DNA of 64,000 bases, taken from positions 807,732-871,731 of the forward strand of contig CH002834.1 in NCBI GenBank assembly GCA_000149265.1, read 5' to 3'. The DNA comes from Ciona savignyi. Lineage: Eukaryota > Chordata > Ascidiacea > Phlebobranchia > Cionidae. The notes below the pieces were generated by a model. That model made no database searches. It saw nothing but the letters and a program-made list of their open reading frames with translations, and was not told the DNA's origin. The position numbers and the translations under genes were made by a program. This document shows positions 1 through 15,300 of this stretch, in pieces; the first letter of the stretch is position 1, and the number at the start of each line of letters is the position of its first letter.

Positions 1-239
1 GAAAAATAAAGTAAAGCTTCCTTTTCCTTAGTAAAGTACAGATCCACAAAATACCCTGTATATAAGCTCCTCAGAATGTCTAAATCGGTTTCTGTCCGAT
101 ACTTCTTCACAATGAAGACTATTACCTTACAACACTTAACTGGTCGGTTATGTGGCCGAATTTTTAGCTTCACCAATACGCAACATCACATTAAAAAAAC
201 ACCGATAATCCCGTAACTAACCCTACATCCTACCAACAG

Positions 240-359
240 ATCTGAATTACTGTGGTACCCACAAACCGTGTATGAACGGTGGAATATGCTCTAATCCTGA
301 GCCGGATAATTTCCGATGTGCCTGTCCTGATGGCTATAGCGGGGTGCGCTGTGAGATAC
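240..359 (+). CDS. jag: Jagged exon: EGF-like module 3
   Basis: 120 nt, phase 1 at both ends, between an acceptor (CCAACAG) and a donor (GTAAGT). The six-cysteine EGF starts with [11 protein letters not shown], the same landmark as the third EGF of vertebrate Jagged. It is the first visible exon of the gene. Confidence 0.9.
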
Positions 360-3300
360 GTAAGTTCTTGTTATTTAGAAATTAAGTTGGCGAAATAGTA
401 TCTTATTGTGTGTAACGATGTTTTTGTTCTTTCATTTTAAAGCGTTTTCCATTGTACTGTTAACTTTCCTGATATTTTCTACAGTCAGCATATTTTTGTT
501 GTTTCCAATTTGTGCTTTCACTTTGTTTGTTTTCTATCTTTTTTTGCTTAGCAATCGTTTCCTACGTAATACCTGAATTAATGGCCAGGCAATTTAAACG
601 TGTGTGGATTCAAATTTTGATCAGAATACCTGTCTCAAAAATAGCCGCGTCAGCTCTGAAAATGTTTTTAACCATGTGTGTATTTTCAGCCGAGTACGCA
701 TGCGTGTCTAACCCTTGTCAAAACGGCGGGACCTGTCAGGAGATGACCAATGGATTTTACTGCCGCTGTCAGTCCGGTTGGGAAGGCGTCACCTGTGAAA
801 CAAGTAGGTTCCTGTGTTTCTCTTAAGTTGGTTAAGTTTGGCTGTTGTGTATTATGTCTACACTCTGCTGTTTAGGTTTCGCTTGGATCCTATCCTATAT
901 ATGGCACAGTCCGTGCGTATCAGTACATTCAATCTCACAAACAAACAAATTGTAAAAATTCCAAATTACTGACGTTTGTTGTGTCTTATTTACGCCAGTC
1001 CAACTCGTGGTGGTGCTCTTACACAGGTTTAATCGGCGTTCGTAACAGTGGACTCAGGGAATGGTTAACGCTACCGATACATATACCGCTACCTGTATAA
1101 AAAAAAGGGCCTTAGCGACTAGCCCATCATGGGTTCAAAACCTGGTCCAGTAAAGATACGGTGGGTGCATGCTTGGACATGCGGTACCCCACAGATCGAG
1201 CATGTCATAACCGCCGTCGCTTTCACATCTCCGGGGATAAACCTGAGTATCGAATCGCGTGCGTACTTTACTTCGCGTTCATGGTGCGTTATAACGCGGT
1301 CAGGATACATCAACCACTTCGTATTGTGCATTTCGTATTGCGGTAATGTAACATTCAAGCTCAACAATGTTCATGGTTTAAGCGATGACTTGCAGTTTTT
1401 TAATCCTTTTTTTGCGGTGACGAGGCAGATAGTGCCTATGGGAAGATGTGTTTAAAATTTTGAAGACGATCCGAGAAGAATTATCAGACATTAATTCCAA
1501 AATATGAACGGTTACAATCAGATTTAAATGTATTTTATATAAGATAAATTTAGCTCGTAAAACTAATTGTTAGATTGTAGGAACGTCCCTAGGAATAATG
1601 TTCTACATATTGTTTTGATCCACGCTCACCTATTTTGCTTATTTAACCTCAGCTAAAAGTTCTAATGCTCGGTAACGCGGTGCGGCTGGTTGTTGGGTCA
1701 CAGTCGCCCTTTTCGCGCAAGAATGCCGCTGATAATAGCTCGCTAAAACGAACAAACACTTGTTTATTATTCGCTCTATTACGCCTCACACGGCCCATCG
1801 CGAAGCGGTCCATTCTCGCCCCCCTACTTCTATTTCGCTCCCACCGGTGGGCCATGTTTATTACACAACAATGGGAGGATATCCGAATCTTGATGTCGCT
1901 TCAAAGTGTCCAAAACGAGCGATTTGTTGCTAATATCCCAAAGTCGGAATTTCGTTATACAAGTCGCCAGATTCTCACAGTATGGATTACAGTTTCGTTT
2001 AAAAACGGCACCGATGCGCCGACGGGACGCTGTGTCTGCGGCTCACGGTCACCGTCGTTTTGATACCGCCTTATATAGCGATCCCTGGCTCGCTCGTGAA
2101 ACAGTAGTCGCGTGTAGCAAGTATCCGACGCAAAAGTCCCGTTTGGAGGGTCGTGGGAACTGCTGGTGCGAGAGTCCGCTCACCGACCTTCGAGTACCGC
2201 AATCAGCTTCCGTCCCGCGGTCCATTCGCCAACTTGTCGCCGCTAAGTTCGGTCGATCTTCGCCGAAACAACTCTTCATTAACACCATAGACAATGGTGC
2301 GCGCGACAAGGGCTTGTGAGTGCACTTTATCACCTACGAGGTTGTCGACGCTTTTATCCGGCCCAAATGCCACCTAATTGCGACGCTCAGGGGGTGCCCA
2401 GCCCCGCTAAGTGCCCTCGAAAGATGTTGTAAATAAATTTCAAATCCACCGAACACCGATTTCCACTCCCAATATCAAACCTCGCGTCACAATACCCGTT
2501 TATTTGATCAATCAACGTCACGCAGACATCGACGACTGCGCGAAGACGCCGTGCGCCAACGGAGGCGTTTGTCAGGACCTGGTCAACGGCTTCTACTGCG
2601 AGTGTCCACCTCATTGGGAAGGCACGACATGCCAGCTCGGTAAGTCATTTTGTAAACTTGTTATTTTTCAGGAAATTATCATACGACCATGAAATCATTC
2701 ATATTAACGTATTTATACGTATAAACCCGATAAAACGGCATTTAGCTATTTTCCCCATAAAACAGGCCCCATTGTTTACCTCTTCTAAGGGTCAATTTTC
2801 TTCCCTGAGTTTACACTCATGTCTGTTGTGTCGTCACGTCATTACAAGAACCAAGTCACAATGTAACCTTTCATTTCGAATTCTTGCCTTTTGTCTCTGT
2901 CTGTCCGTATACAGTGCCTGGCCGTCCGCCTTTCTCGCGCAATTCTTCGAGTTATTCGAATCTAATTCCAGAAAGTTCGACCCCACTTTGTTTAAGAGGT
3001 TCGCTCTCGGCCTCCCATCCCCGTGTGAAAGTTAGCTTTAACCCAACATACCCTAAACCCTGGGATCCCAAGATTTCACGCAGACCTGCTTGACTTTCTC
3101 AGATGACTTACCACTCCTTTTTTGGAAGTTTAGTTCCTTTTTACACACTTTTTGGTTGGTTTAGTTCCTTATAACCCTTTTTTGGTGGGTTTGATTTCTA
3201 ACCATCATTTTTTGGAGGTTTGGTTCATTTTCATTCCTCTTTGGGAGTCTGGCTTCGAACCCCAGAATCACTGTTTCCTTTCCTCGGTCGGTTTATAAAA

Positions 3301-6300
3301 ACCCCGATCGCTTATACAATAGTTTTAAGCTTGAGAAGTCAATCATATTTGTTTTCGGTATCATTTAGTTCGTGTTCCCCTAAAGAAATGCGATATTGTG
3401 CATTACCGTGTACTCAAGTCGCTTGTGTTATTTGTACACTGATGGTCCTAACGACACACGCACCGCACAAATATCTCTATTTTATATTCATACCTCAAAA
3501 GTTGAACTTGCTATGAAAGCTATCGGACACAACATCCTGAGTTAAGCCGGCATGAAAATTTAATGAGGCGTCGTATGAATATTCAATGGCGCTATTATGT
3601 TGCTAAATATTTCATTTTCCGAGGAGCTCCGGCTCTTCCGGCCATTGAAATGCGTGGAGGCTGCGAGATATTCGACGTTATAGCCATAATAAACATTCTT
3701 GCCTCGTTCTGACTTACAGTGCGGGAATAACACGTTTAGTTCGCCTTTGTGCTCGGTTTACATGTAATCGACAGCAGCGTCGGCCAGTCTCCCCTACCCA
3801 ACCCGCACACGCAACATAATCCACCGACCCAGCTGTTATATTACGCCCTGGCAGGTTTGTGTTGCCCAGCGCGCGCCCTTCAATTATACTTGAACCGTCT
3901 CGCACGGAAAAGTAACCAACTGCGCGATCTAGAATTTAAAATAATCGTCGGAATTTAGTTGTGGGTAAACTACGACCAAGAGTAATTAGAACAAAGAGCA
4001 GTGAACTAATGCCTTCAAACGGGGAAATAGCGACTGAACTTCGTGTAAGTGAGAATAGACGGCAGCGATTCGCAACAAAAGGGAGTTTTGCAATCGAATA
4101 TGTTAAGACACTGCAGGACAAAGCCTTCGACTCACGCAACGCCTTTGCCATTGTTCAAGTTTGACTCAAAATTCCAGACCTTTTTTATACCTTAGCCTAA
4201 ATCTCAAGACATTTTTTCACAGATTTCTCTTTTTTGTTTATTTCTCCCCCAAAGCCTTTTTTAAATTAAAGTTTAAAATTTCTGATTCAAAATGTTCTTT
4301 TTATGATAGTTGTGTTTCTTATTCCACGATATAAAATTATATTAGTTTGTCTCTTGGTATGGTGTTCGTTATCAAACAAATCAAACTAAATGAAGCACTT
4401 TGGAAAGGTCGGGCCATTGTTCAGGCCTCTGCCTCCTAAAATAGACTCAGTCAATCCATGAGCGATAAAAACCCAATTCCCGTCTCTTTACAGTCGCAAT
4501 TTGTAGCACGATAAGCGAAAGTCCAAATTGAAGCGTCAATGCTAAATATCAAGTTCGTTATCTCCGGCGCTGGTGTGTTTTGTCAGCGCGTCTTGGCAGG
4601 CCTAATTTATCGGGCGATTTCACTTTGTTTCGAGAGGCAGCGGAATGCGCAGCGATTTCATTGTTCGGTCACAATTCCCACGTTGCGATTCGAGTATTAT
4701 GCTTTGTTGTCTTATCGCTGGCGAGTAAAAGGGGGCACCATGTGTATTTCGTCCTTTCATCTCGCCGACACTCGATCCCTTATCCCTGCCCCCTTTCGTG
4801 ACGTCACCACTCGGTGAAATGACGTCACTTGCTTATCCCAGGAAATAAAACGAACAGTTTCACCACTTTCGTTTTAGTGTTGTGTGAAATTTACAAATTA
4901 GATAATAAGAATTACTGTCAACATGTAACCGATACGTTAAAACGAAAATAAGATTATTGTCGTAGTGTCAGTTCGGCTCTCAAATAATAAAAGAATTCCA
5001 TTATAGAAACACCCCTTTTTTACCCCATCGTATTTTTCACCCAATCGATTGTTTTTTACCCCATCGTTGTCCCCCCACCCCGCCTGACCCCTTCTAACCC
5101 CCATCACCCACAGACGCGAATGAGTGCGAGGACAGCCCCTGTGTGCACGCCAGGAGCTGCAGGAATCTCCCCGGAAACTATCACTGTGTGTGTGAGGACG
5201 GTTGGAGCGGTCGGAACTGCGATATTGGTGAGTAATATGTGGTCGTGGTGGCGCAAAGTTCGTTTAGGCTCGTGTGTGTCGCCAATGCTAAGCCATATGT
5301 ATGGCCGATTAATTAAGACGGCCTATATATTTCTATAGACAAAAACGGTTCTAATAACGTGCCCATCATGGGTTCAAAACTTGGGACCTGTTAAACAAAA
5401 TTATTAGTCATCCCTTACATTTGTGTGACCGATTGGTTAAGGCGACCCATACTTTAACCAAATTCTAATAACATGCCTCGTTTTAATAACATGCCCATAA
5501 TGGGTTCGAAACTTGGGCTTTTTTAAAATGATTAGACGACTGTTGGGAAAGCGATGATCTAACAATGGTATTCCCCACAGATATCGACGATTGCTCGGGA
5601 CAGTGCAAGAACGGAGCTACATGTCATGTAAGTCTTCCTACTCGACTGCGCACAGCGGGGGGGGCGTTCTATCCCCCGTTCGCCCGCGATAGATCAAAGC
5701 ATCGGTTTGTCACCAGCCGCTACGTAATAATCACATTGTAACGTCACAGCGGGGCATTTCCACCCTGGAAATCGCGCGATGTCGACTGTTTAGACTTTCG
5801 TCGCCACAGACGCTTAGGGATCGGGTTAAAAATATTTTCTCACCTGCCCGACTTTATCTTTCACGCCGCGATCTACCAGCCTAATGTACTTCGAGTGCCA
5901 GTCTGGAGAAGGCCGCGAAAGCTCGATTTATTCATTTGAGTGCCAGAGTCGCCATGTCGTCTCCATATTAGCACTCGAGCGAGCTTACATTCGTAACTTG
6001 GGCTTAATATCCACCTCGCTAAGCTGGCTAGTCCGTGTACTCAGCTGTACGTGTTGTTATTGGCTCCGCGCATATCAAAGCGCCAGAAACGGGCCGGACA
6101 AGTGTGAGCATTCGCACCATTTGTATCGGACTCGCGGTCGGATCGGACGCTCAGCGGCGTGTTGTTATAGCAGGGGGAGTGTGATTTCCATTCTGTTCTT
6201 GGATCGATGGGTTTTTAAGTGTCGGCGGAAGTTTATTAAACATTGAATTGTGATTGAGATTTATTCGCATTTGTACGTGAATGAAGTCAATCGAGCGATT

Positions 6301-9300
6301 GCCCGCCCATGTCGCTGTGTTTTTATACGCTTAATGAGGGGTTTTGGTTCAACAATCCATGCCAGGGTTGAAAAATCCAGAGATCCTGGGTTCGAATCCA
6401 AGCCAGGGTTAAAAATCCAGAGATCCTAGATTTGAATCCAGGCCAGGATTAAAAAAATCCCTGTCCCACAGTTAAATATCAACGACAGTATTCAAAATAT
6501 CGGATATCCTAGGTTTAAATCCAAGTTAGGGTCGGAAAACTAGTGATCCCCTTTCGTATCCGTACACAACTAACGTCGACACGCAATCCACAGGACCTTG
6601 TGAACGGATTCCACTGCGCATGCGCGCCAGGATACACGGGGGAGCTTTGCCATATTAACATCAACGACTGCGCGGGCGACCCGTGCTTCCACGGTGGCCA
6701 GTGTTACGACGAGATACGAGGTTACCACTGTATATGTCCGCTCGGATACTCGGGGAAACGATGCGAGGTAAGCACACATTGTTAAATGGCGATTTGATTT
6801 ATAGTTTTTTACAAGTCCTAATTTCATACTCATGAAGGGCTAGTCGTACTGGGTTTAATATCAGTGTTGGCTACAGGATTATAACTAATTTCCATACGTC
6901 TACACTGTTATATACGGCGACCCGATATATATATATTTTACCAGTTCTAGTTTCGGACCCATCATGACTTGACACTAGGACCGTTTTTTTGTATGGGAGT
7001 CGGTATCAGTCGTGGTAACGAACGATAAAATACGTTTGGCGACCACCTTGTATATGTTGGAATGTCCTGCCCTCTAATCATAGTCCTCTATACGGGTTTA
7101 ATAATGAATGACGGTGTTTTCGCCAATTGTCCAAGTTCGTCTTTGGAATGTTTAATAATGAAGCGATCATGGCAGACGATATGTTAGCCGCATATTATTA
7201 TGCTCGCCGCCGATTTATTATTCATTGGGACGAATTAGTCACTTTGTTGCCCTGGCAGCTGGTGCATGGAAGAAAGAGCGGTTATCTAGGGTTGAAAGTT
7301 CTATATTCAATTCGAATCCCTACCGTCCATTTTTAACAGCTGACGTCTGTAGGCCTGACCCCTGGAGTTGATGTTATGAATTAAAACCGTCGCCCATTGA
7401 ATTAATGTAAAAGATAATCGAGATATTATGTCCCGTTCTACCCTTTGGTCTCGTGCCCGACCCCCTGAGGACAGTCTGCCACACGCCGCTACCGCTCACA
7501 CGTACCCATGCTTGCTCGCAGCTCGAAGAAGGCTACTGCGAACCGAACCCGTGTGAGAACGGCGCGCAATGCTTCAACCTAAACGACGACTACTTCTGCA
7601 ACTGCAGTGCCAAATACGAGGGAAAGAATTGCTCTATTCTTCGTAATATCTGCGAAAATCGATCGTGTGAAGGTAAATATCAAACAAAATCTGTTTAAGC
7701 TTTTCTTAAATATTTACCAAATCGATATGCCGTTATTAACTCGATATGCCGTTATTAACCATTTACATTGTACACCATTTTTTGGGGGATATCAGGAATA
7801 TTTATGTTTTAAACTCAGTAGATTCTAATCACGGGATTTTGTCACGTAAGTATGGCCCTGGTCTAGCATTAATGTTGCTTTACGGATTCTAGTTTTCTTA
7901 TTACTGTATGGATTTACAGTTCAGTAGTATAAGTGTTTTTTTAATCTTTTTATCTGTATCCCATATATAGCACTGTGTTCACTGTTCAGATTGTGTAAAA
8001 AACTGGATATCTTTTACACATATGTTGTGTATTGACAGTTTTAAACGGCTAACCGCAATGTCATTATAGACATATGTGCTTCTATATCATGTAAACCCTA
8101 GTTTGGTTATAAAACACACCGGTTTCACAATGATATTGACTTGGGGTCTGCACCAATCCACCTCGCACGTCACACACTTGTTGATTGACAGGATTACAGC
8201 TTATAACCCCGCCCACCTTTCCAGTGATTGACAGCTGCACGATTCACGTCGCATCGAACGAGAGCTCACTGGGATACGTGGTCCAGGGATCGGGAATATG
8301 TGGCGTCCACGGAACGTGTCGCACCACTCGTGGTTCGTACCGCTGTCGCTGCGATGCAGGTTTCGAAGGGACTCATTGCGAGCTAAGTAAGTTTTTTTGT
8401 CCGGGTTAAGTTTCGAACCCGTGATGGGCACGTTACTACGACCGTTTTATATCGATTGCTATATATGAATTATCAACGCTTGTCATTCGGCTACACGAAC
8501 GTTCAAAAGTTGCGTTAGCCCCTATATGTGCTTTGTACCATTACTGACAGCGCGCCACTTTGGGGGGGCGTGACTTGACCTGTGTATCAGCGCCACTTTT
8601 GGGCGGGTCTGAAACAGATTAAACCGCCAACAGTGCGATTACCGCGGTCGGGGCGCAGAGGCGGGTTCTTGTTCTGTTTTAATATCTTAAATGCCTGTGA
8701 TTTATGACGTCACAATGCGATCGCAAGCAGCGTCGATACGAGTGCAGCGAAGCGGGAGGGAAGCGACTGATTAAATAATTACCAGTTCACGCCGAGTTAG
8801 AACTCCAAGCCGGGCAATTGTATCAATGAAGTATTAATATCGCCGGTCCAGCGGAAGAGCCCGTGGCTCAGTGCCAGCACCGGGCATGGAATAATTGCTT
8901 CGATTCCGGCCCAATGCATTATGATGTAATAAGGCAATTGTGGCGTGCAGTTCGTCGGGTTGCTAGGTACGTGAAACCACATTGTGGAATCGATTCCGTT
9001 GGGTTTATTTTGTCCTTGGCACAAATAAATAAGTTCAATCTACCGCCTGTCTTCCTGCCCCACAAACGCAAAGTGCTATATGCATCCCACCGCACAAACA
9101 TGGAGTCGGTGTATTTGAACTTCCCCCGCACTCCGGCGGTTATCGCCTACTTGCCACGGTTTTGGCTGCGCGTTCGAGCAGACCAAACAAGAGTCGCCGA
9201 CAGCCCAGTTTAGGAAACGTCGCTACCCGTCCAACCGTGTCAATAGACAATCGCTTGTTGTGACAGGTGCATTATAACTGTGATAATTATTACAACTCAA

Positions 9301-12300
9301 TGCCCTACTGTTGCGTGTCGCATCGAAATAATGGGCCGGGTTCAAGCGGGTGCGAAATTTCCAATTGCGATAAAGCAATGAAATTCAATATCGCCGTGAC
9401 GTAACGCGAGGTGGAAACGACCAATAAAAAAGCCTTTCTCGTCGACGTAAAAACACGGATAGGTGGCGCGCATAGACAGGCGGTGTTTACTGTTTACGCG
9501 AGAGGTAGAACAAAATGAACTCTCGAGCTGAAGATTAATTACCACGCGGACGTAATATCACGTGTTTACGAAACGGTCATAAGTAAAGGATAATCCGATG
9601 CGCTAACAGAGCGGTTTACAATGGGCGGTGTGGTGAGTGGATGGGCGTAGCTGTCCGGGTCAGAATAGCGACCGTTGCTAAATGGAATCGGCCCGATATA
9701 ATGGCGAAGTGGTCAGTGGCAAATTGGCCCTGAGTCGAGCTCGTGTTTCGATCTAAGCAGTCGTCCTAGGTGGTCAAACCGACACCCGCGACCCCGCTGT
9801 TTAATAATTGATCAGCGCAGCTGACAGCCGAGCTCGCCCTGCATAGCGTGGCTGGCAGCACGCAACATCCGGCGATGTAGACTCGGCGGACCGCGCGAGA
9901 GCCGATATTTACCTAATTCAATACCCACAAGCCATCAGCCCGCTTGATTGAAAGTGCTCGCGTTTGTTGTTATTTGCTTTGCGACGCGCTCTAAACTTCG
10001 TCGCGATCGTCGTTGTTATGACGTCGACTAAGCATTGTTTACGTCACAGACGTGGACGACTGCGCTACCTCCCGGTGCCAGAACGGGGCGACCTGCGTCG
10101 ACGGCCTCAACACCTACACTTGCATTTGCGACGAGGGATGGCAGGGGAGATACTGTGAGCAAGGTGAGCGAAACTTTGTGTGACGTCATTGCTAGTGACG
10201 TCATTGGATCTGACGCACTTTAAAATCTCGTTAGATTGTTGTATGTTTTGTGCTTTTATCTCGCCACAAAATGACGTCTGGGATTACGTCACACTAAAAA
10301 TAACCTGCAATTACGTAATGATTACATCATAATGCAGACGTGAACGAATGCCTCCCCGACCCGTGTGACGGAAGAGGACGCTGCATCAACCTGCACGACG
10401 ACTTCCACTGCGAGTGCTTCGAACCCTGGAAGGGTCGGACCTGCAGCTCACGTGAGTACCGGGTACAGAACTCCCCGATGTGTGACGTCATCGACCGGAT
10501 GACGTAATGGACGCGCAAGGCGGGGTAATATTAGCAGGAAGCAAACGCGCCTTAGTTGTTGGTGGAAACAACGCGGCGCGATCAAAGCGGTTGCAAGACG
10601 ACTGAACCCGCAGGTTTATGGTGTCACATTGCCCATTGTTCGTCGCAATCTATATGATGACGTCATACCGACGTGGGCGGCGAAAGTGCGCGATGTAAGG
10701 CGACGCGAACCAACACATGGTCACTTTTAGTTGCTCTTGATTTTCATTGGCCTATAGGGAAAGCGTTATCATTGAAATCAAGACAAACGGACTAAGAACT
10801 CGAGATTTTAACTCATACCTCGGGTATTCGCAGCCGAGGTTGTCTACCGCCGCATTATTCCGCTTCCTCACGCATTGCCTCCAAACGCATCGGACATAGC
10901 TACGGGAACGGGTCCGGACACGCCCAATACGCGCCTCAGTCCCACGGTATCGGGTGACAATATATCGTAAACACGGCAGACGCCTCGTATCAATTCCCAC
11001 CGCGCATTCCTCGCTTTAATACACATGACGCCAAATCGGAAACCTCCAACGTTAATTTCGGCAAAAACTTGAATTTAAAGAAGTCGCCCCTTATCGCTGG
11101 CGTATTCGGAGAGTGTCGAACCCAGGATCACTGGATTCAACAGTAGACTAATTCCTGTAAACGTCGATTTCTCTATAGCTTTGGGGTTAGTCTGGTCCCA
11201 AATCGAGGGTCATTGGATCTATTACTTAGTATAATGGAATCTGTATATAGGTCGACCCTGTTAAGCTGCTGGATCGTGTTACGCGATATTCCACCGTTTA
11301 CCTCGCGCTGTATGCATTGGTTTAATGAGGTTTTAACCCTGGCAGACGAATCGTTGCTCGCTCCGTCAACGCTGGGTTGAGTAAACATACACGGAGGGTT
11401 GAAACTTGACACCCAGACGCGCCCGCGTTATTTCAGCCTCGCTCTCTTTAAAACATCAAGTTTTCTCGGCCCCCGCGTATTAAGCCCCTTATCAGTTCGC
11501 CGATCTGCTGCGCAGCGCCGCGTGCGGACGATTAGCGCCATAACCGCCGCATAGCTGGGGCGCCTGAGCAAGAGTGCGTGGCATTTCTGACAGAATGATT
11601 AACCCGACCCAGCAACGCCGTCTCGCGCGCCTTTAGAACCCGAGCTCGCCGCCCACCTGTAGCATGGATGTCGCGTATCCGGTTGTCTCCCATCGATGGC
11701 CATTGGAACTTGTCCGTCTGCATTCGAACTTTATAATTGAGCCGCCGCGGTCGGCTTTGAACTCGCAGCGATTTCGGGCGATTAATCCGACGACCGATAT
11801 TGCGTATTATAATTAACCGTCTGAGGACCGAGGCATTAATCTGCTCGGCCTTCGCGTGAGAAGCGACAACCAAATTCCGTCAAATTCAATAAGACTGTAA
11901 TTATAGTCATGCGCTGAGGCCCTGGCAGCCTGGGCAGCCAGTAAGAATCCTCAACATGTTCTCCCTTCTACTCAACGCTAAACCATGGACTAATTGCACA
12001 CTGCCCAGTATGCGCTTATTAATACGGATGTCTGGCTTAATGCAAGGTGTCGGATGTGGCGATTAGTTGAGGTGAATTACGTCACTTATCGTGCTTCACT
12101 GTTCATTAAACTGGATAAAAGCGCCGGTTTGGCATACTGGACTGCTTTGTTGAGGTTTAAGCAACCGCGGTTGTATTTTCAGCACCGATTATCAAACCCA
12201 GGCTAAGTAATGTCTCTGTTCTGTTTCGGTGTCAAATCTGTATATAAACCGGTCGCGCTAACTAACCAGGCAATATCCGCGGCATCAACAAACAGCAGTA

Positions 12301-15300
12301 TCACTTCACACTAGCCTATGTACAGTACCAACGATACCCGAGAACCCCTAAATATCAACAACAGCTTATCGGAAGCACGGTGCGATATTACACCCCAAAA
12401 TAACGAACTTTCAGGAAAAAAGCTCATATCCACCAGCAATATCTAAAAACACACCTTGGGAATTGTACAACAAACCCACTTAGCGGATTTACCACATCTC
12501 CGTCCACATAACAAGTCATTTACTTATTTCTAACGCTGAATCATCTTCCAGGGCGCGACCAGTGCGATGATAACACTTGTTCCAACGGTGGTGTGTGCGT
12601 TCCTATGGACAACACTTATGTTTGCAACTGTCAACCCGGTTGGAAGGGAAATTCTTGCGCAACACGTGAGTATTTGTTACATTTGCTTTGTATTTTTGTT
12701 TGAACTTATACCGGGGCTGGTTTCGAACCCATGATCACTGAATCTGTTGTTAAAAAGCCTGGTTTTGATTACGGGATTCTTCACTAAGTCTGTTGTTAGC
12801 GTGCAGGGTTTTGAAATTAGGATCACTGTGTCCTCCATTAAGTACGTAGTTACCAGGACTGGTTTCGAACCAAAGATCTATTCAATACACCAGAATTAAA
12901 CCCATCAATCAAACCAAATCTAACCACTGACAAAGTAAGAGAACATTTTACCCCATTCCCTACCGCCAGAAAATGGCCATCCCCATGTTTACCATTGCGC
13001 CTGTCAATATTGGTCATGGTAAAGTGCTCGCGAGGCCGCTTAATCCCACCCCCATGTGCACGGCCGGCATGTTATGACACTTCCACACAGGTACCGCATC
13101 GCTCTGCGCCTCCAGTCCGTGCTTGAACGGAGCAACTTGTATCGGGGACGGGGATTCCTTCACTTGCTCCTGTAGGGAGGGCTTCGAGGGCGACCGATGC
13201 CAAGACAGTGAGTATTACGTCATAACATATATTGTGTGTTGCGTTGTCGACTTCGCGGTCATGCTTGGTGTGTTCACAATGAAACGTTATGCGTCACAAT
13301 GTTCGTATATTACGTAACGGCCATTTTGGTATGTAGAAAATCAGTTAAAAGCGTCTAAATAAAAAAAAATCATATATCAGCTCCACTTGCAGTTTACCAC
13401 TATCGGTGGCGCGCATACAAAGGCGGACCCCACATGTCGCAGAGAACTTAAGCGGCCACGGTAGCGCCCCAATAAATCCCACCCACACGTATTTGATACT
13501 AAACCAATACTTTGGAAGTATCAGGTGATGTTTCTACTTAGCCCTATGACGTAATGACATCAATACACCTGTATATAAGCGCCAACAGCGGAATGTATCG
13601 TTTACAAACGGAGAGACATTATAATACTTTTATTTGTGGATAGTTTCATTTGGGGATAAGCCCTATACATGTAAAAGAGCTAATACACAAGCTAATATTT
13701 ACCAGGCTAAGTTTCGACCCCATGATGGGCTGGTCACTAAGACCGTTTTGTATATATGGAGTAGTTTACGAATCGGTGACGTTAACCATTTGGCCACACG
13801 ACCGTTCTTATACACAACCTGTTTTGTGTACAAAAGGGATCGGAAAGTTGCCAAACTCCGTCTAATGGTTAAAGGTCCCACCAGGTGCACGCTAAAAGTC
13901 CCAACTCGCCGTGCTGAGCCATTAACGCTGTCTGAAACTTGATACATAGACCCTCATGCGTGACGGGCGTTTAAGCGGAACGTGCTCGAATTGAAACCAA
14001 CTCGACTTACTCGGCCGACGAAACACGGCTTCACTTTTGAGGAAGCGATTTAAACAGTAGCTTATCGCGCAACGATTATCGTCTAAAACAATAGGCGCAT
14101 TGACATACCGAGCTAGTTTCCTTTTTTTGCCATTTTAACACGTTTTCGCCCGTCTTCAAAGGTTACAGTTGCTCTTTTGCGCACTACCACTGTTGCATAT
14201 CTATATAGTCATGTTTTGATGTGTAATCGGGTTATATCGACCATCAAATTGGACATTAAAGCCGATAGGGCGCAGCTGTATAGACGGATGTTTGTGTGTA
14301 GCATGGTGGTCTTTGATGCGACGCAAATTGTTCTCGCACCTTCGTTTCCTGTAGTTCGACTGTCCGCCAACAATTATCCTCATGTTTTTTATTTGTTTTT
14401 TTTAGAGGGGGTGCTATCCGTACATGTTTTGAATTTTGGAACAACGCCACGTTTTCCGTATTTGTACCTGGATTATCCTTGATATGCGCGCCACCTGTCT
14501 ATCAACGCCACATTTTTTTAACATCTGATAGATGTCAACTTCCTAACCACATTTTTTTTTCAGATATCGACGACTGCAGTCCATACCCTTGGTAAGCGCG
14601 TCTTGTATTTCTAACTATATATAGGGTATCCTGTGCTATGCTTTTAACAGCCGTTATCTATATTGTATTTAACTCAGTACTATAATAAATAAAAATATCA
14701 ACGTATCTTTATTAATATACCATTTGCTACGAAACACCACTTTCTGTGTTATATGACCGACCATAATGATACTGCTGTACACTGTTTCACATCCCACTTT
14801 TCCGCAGTTACAACGCCGGAAAATGCATCGACGGAGTGAACCGCTATACCTGCCAATGCGAGCCAGGATTCGACGGCCCAGACTGCAGAATAAGTAAGTC
14901 ACTAGTTGTCTCTCGTTTTAAACAAGGCACAGAAATAATTGAACTATTGCGAACGGTTTAAATTTGACTCGATATTTTGACAGATTGATTATGAACTGTA
15001 GAATCAATAATAAACGTCCTTTATTTCACTGTTGCATTTTAAATAAAATTAACCGTAACTAATTACGTAAAAATAAGCTAAACAACCATTTATACAAATT
15101 TGGTAAAATGCTCAAAGAGCTGAGAATTGCATTGCATTATCACCTTAGGACAACCGTTGCAACTTTGTATTAAAATACCACCTAACTTGCGCTGAAAGTT
15201 GACACTACAGCAGGTGTAAAAACATTATTTATTTAAAATCATAGGCACAAAAAGTATCATTTGACAGTTGTGTGGCCGAATGGTTAACGCAATCGATGCG

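Noticed and set aside
1119..2333. Cluster of 60-137-codon ORFs on both strands in a Jagged intron
   Set aside because: No recognisable domain and overlapping on both strands. The region is only less AT-rich than its surroundings.
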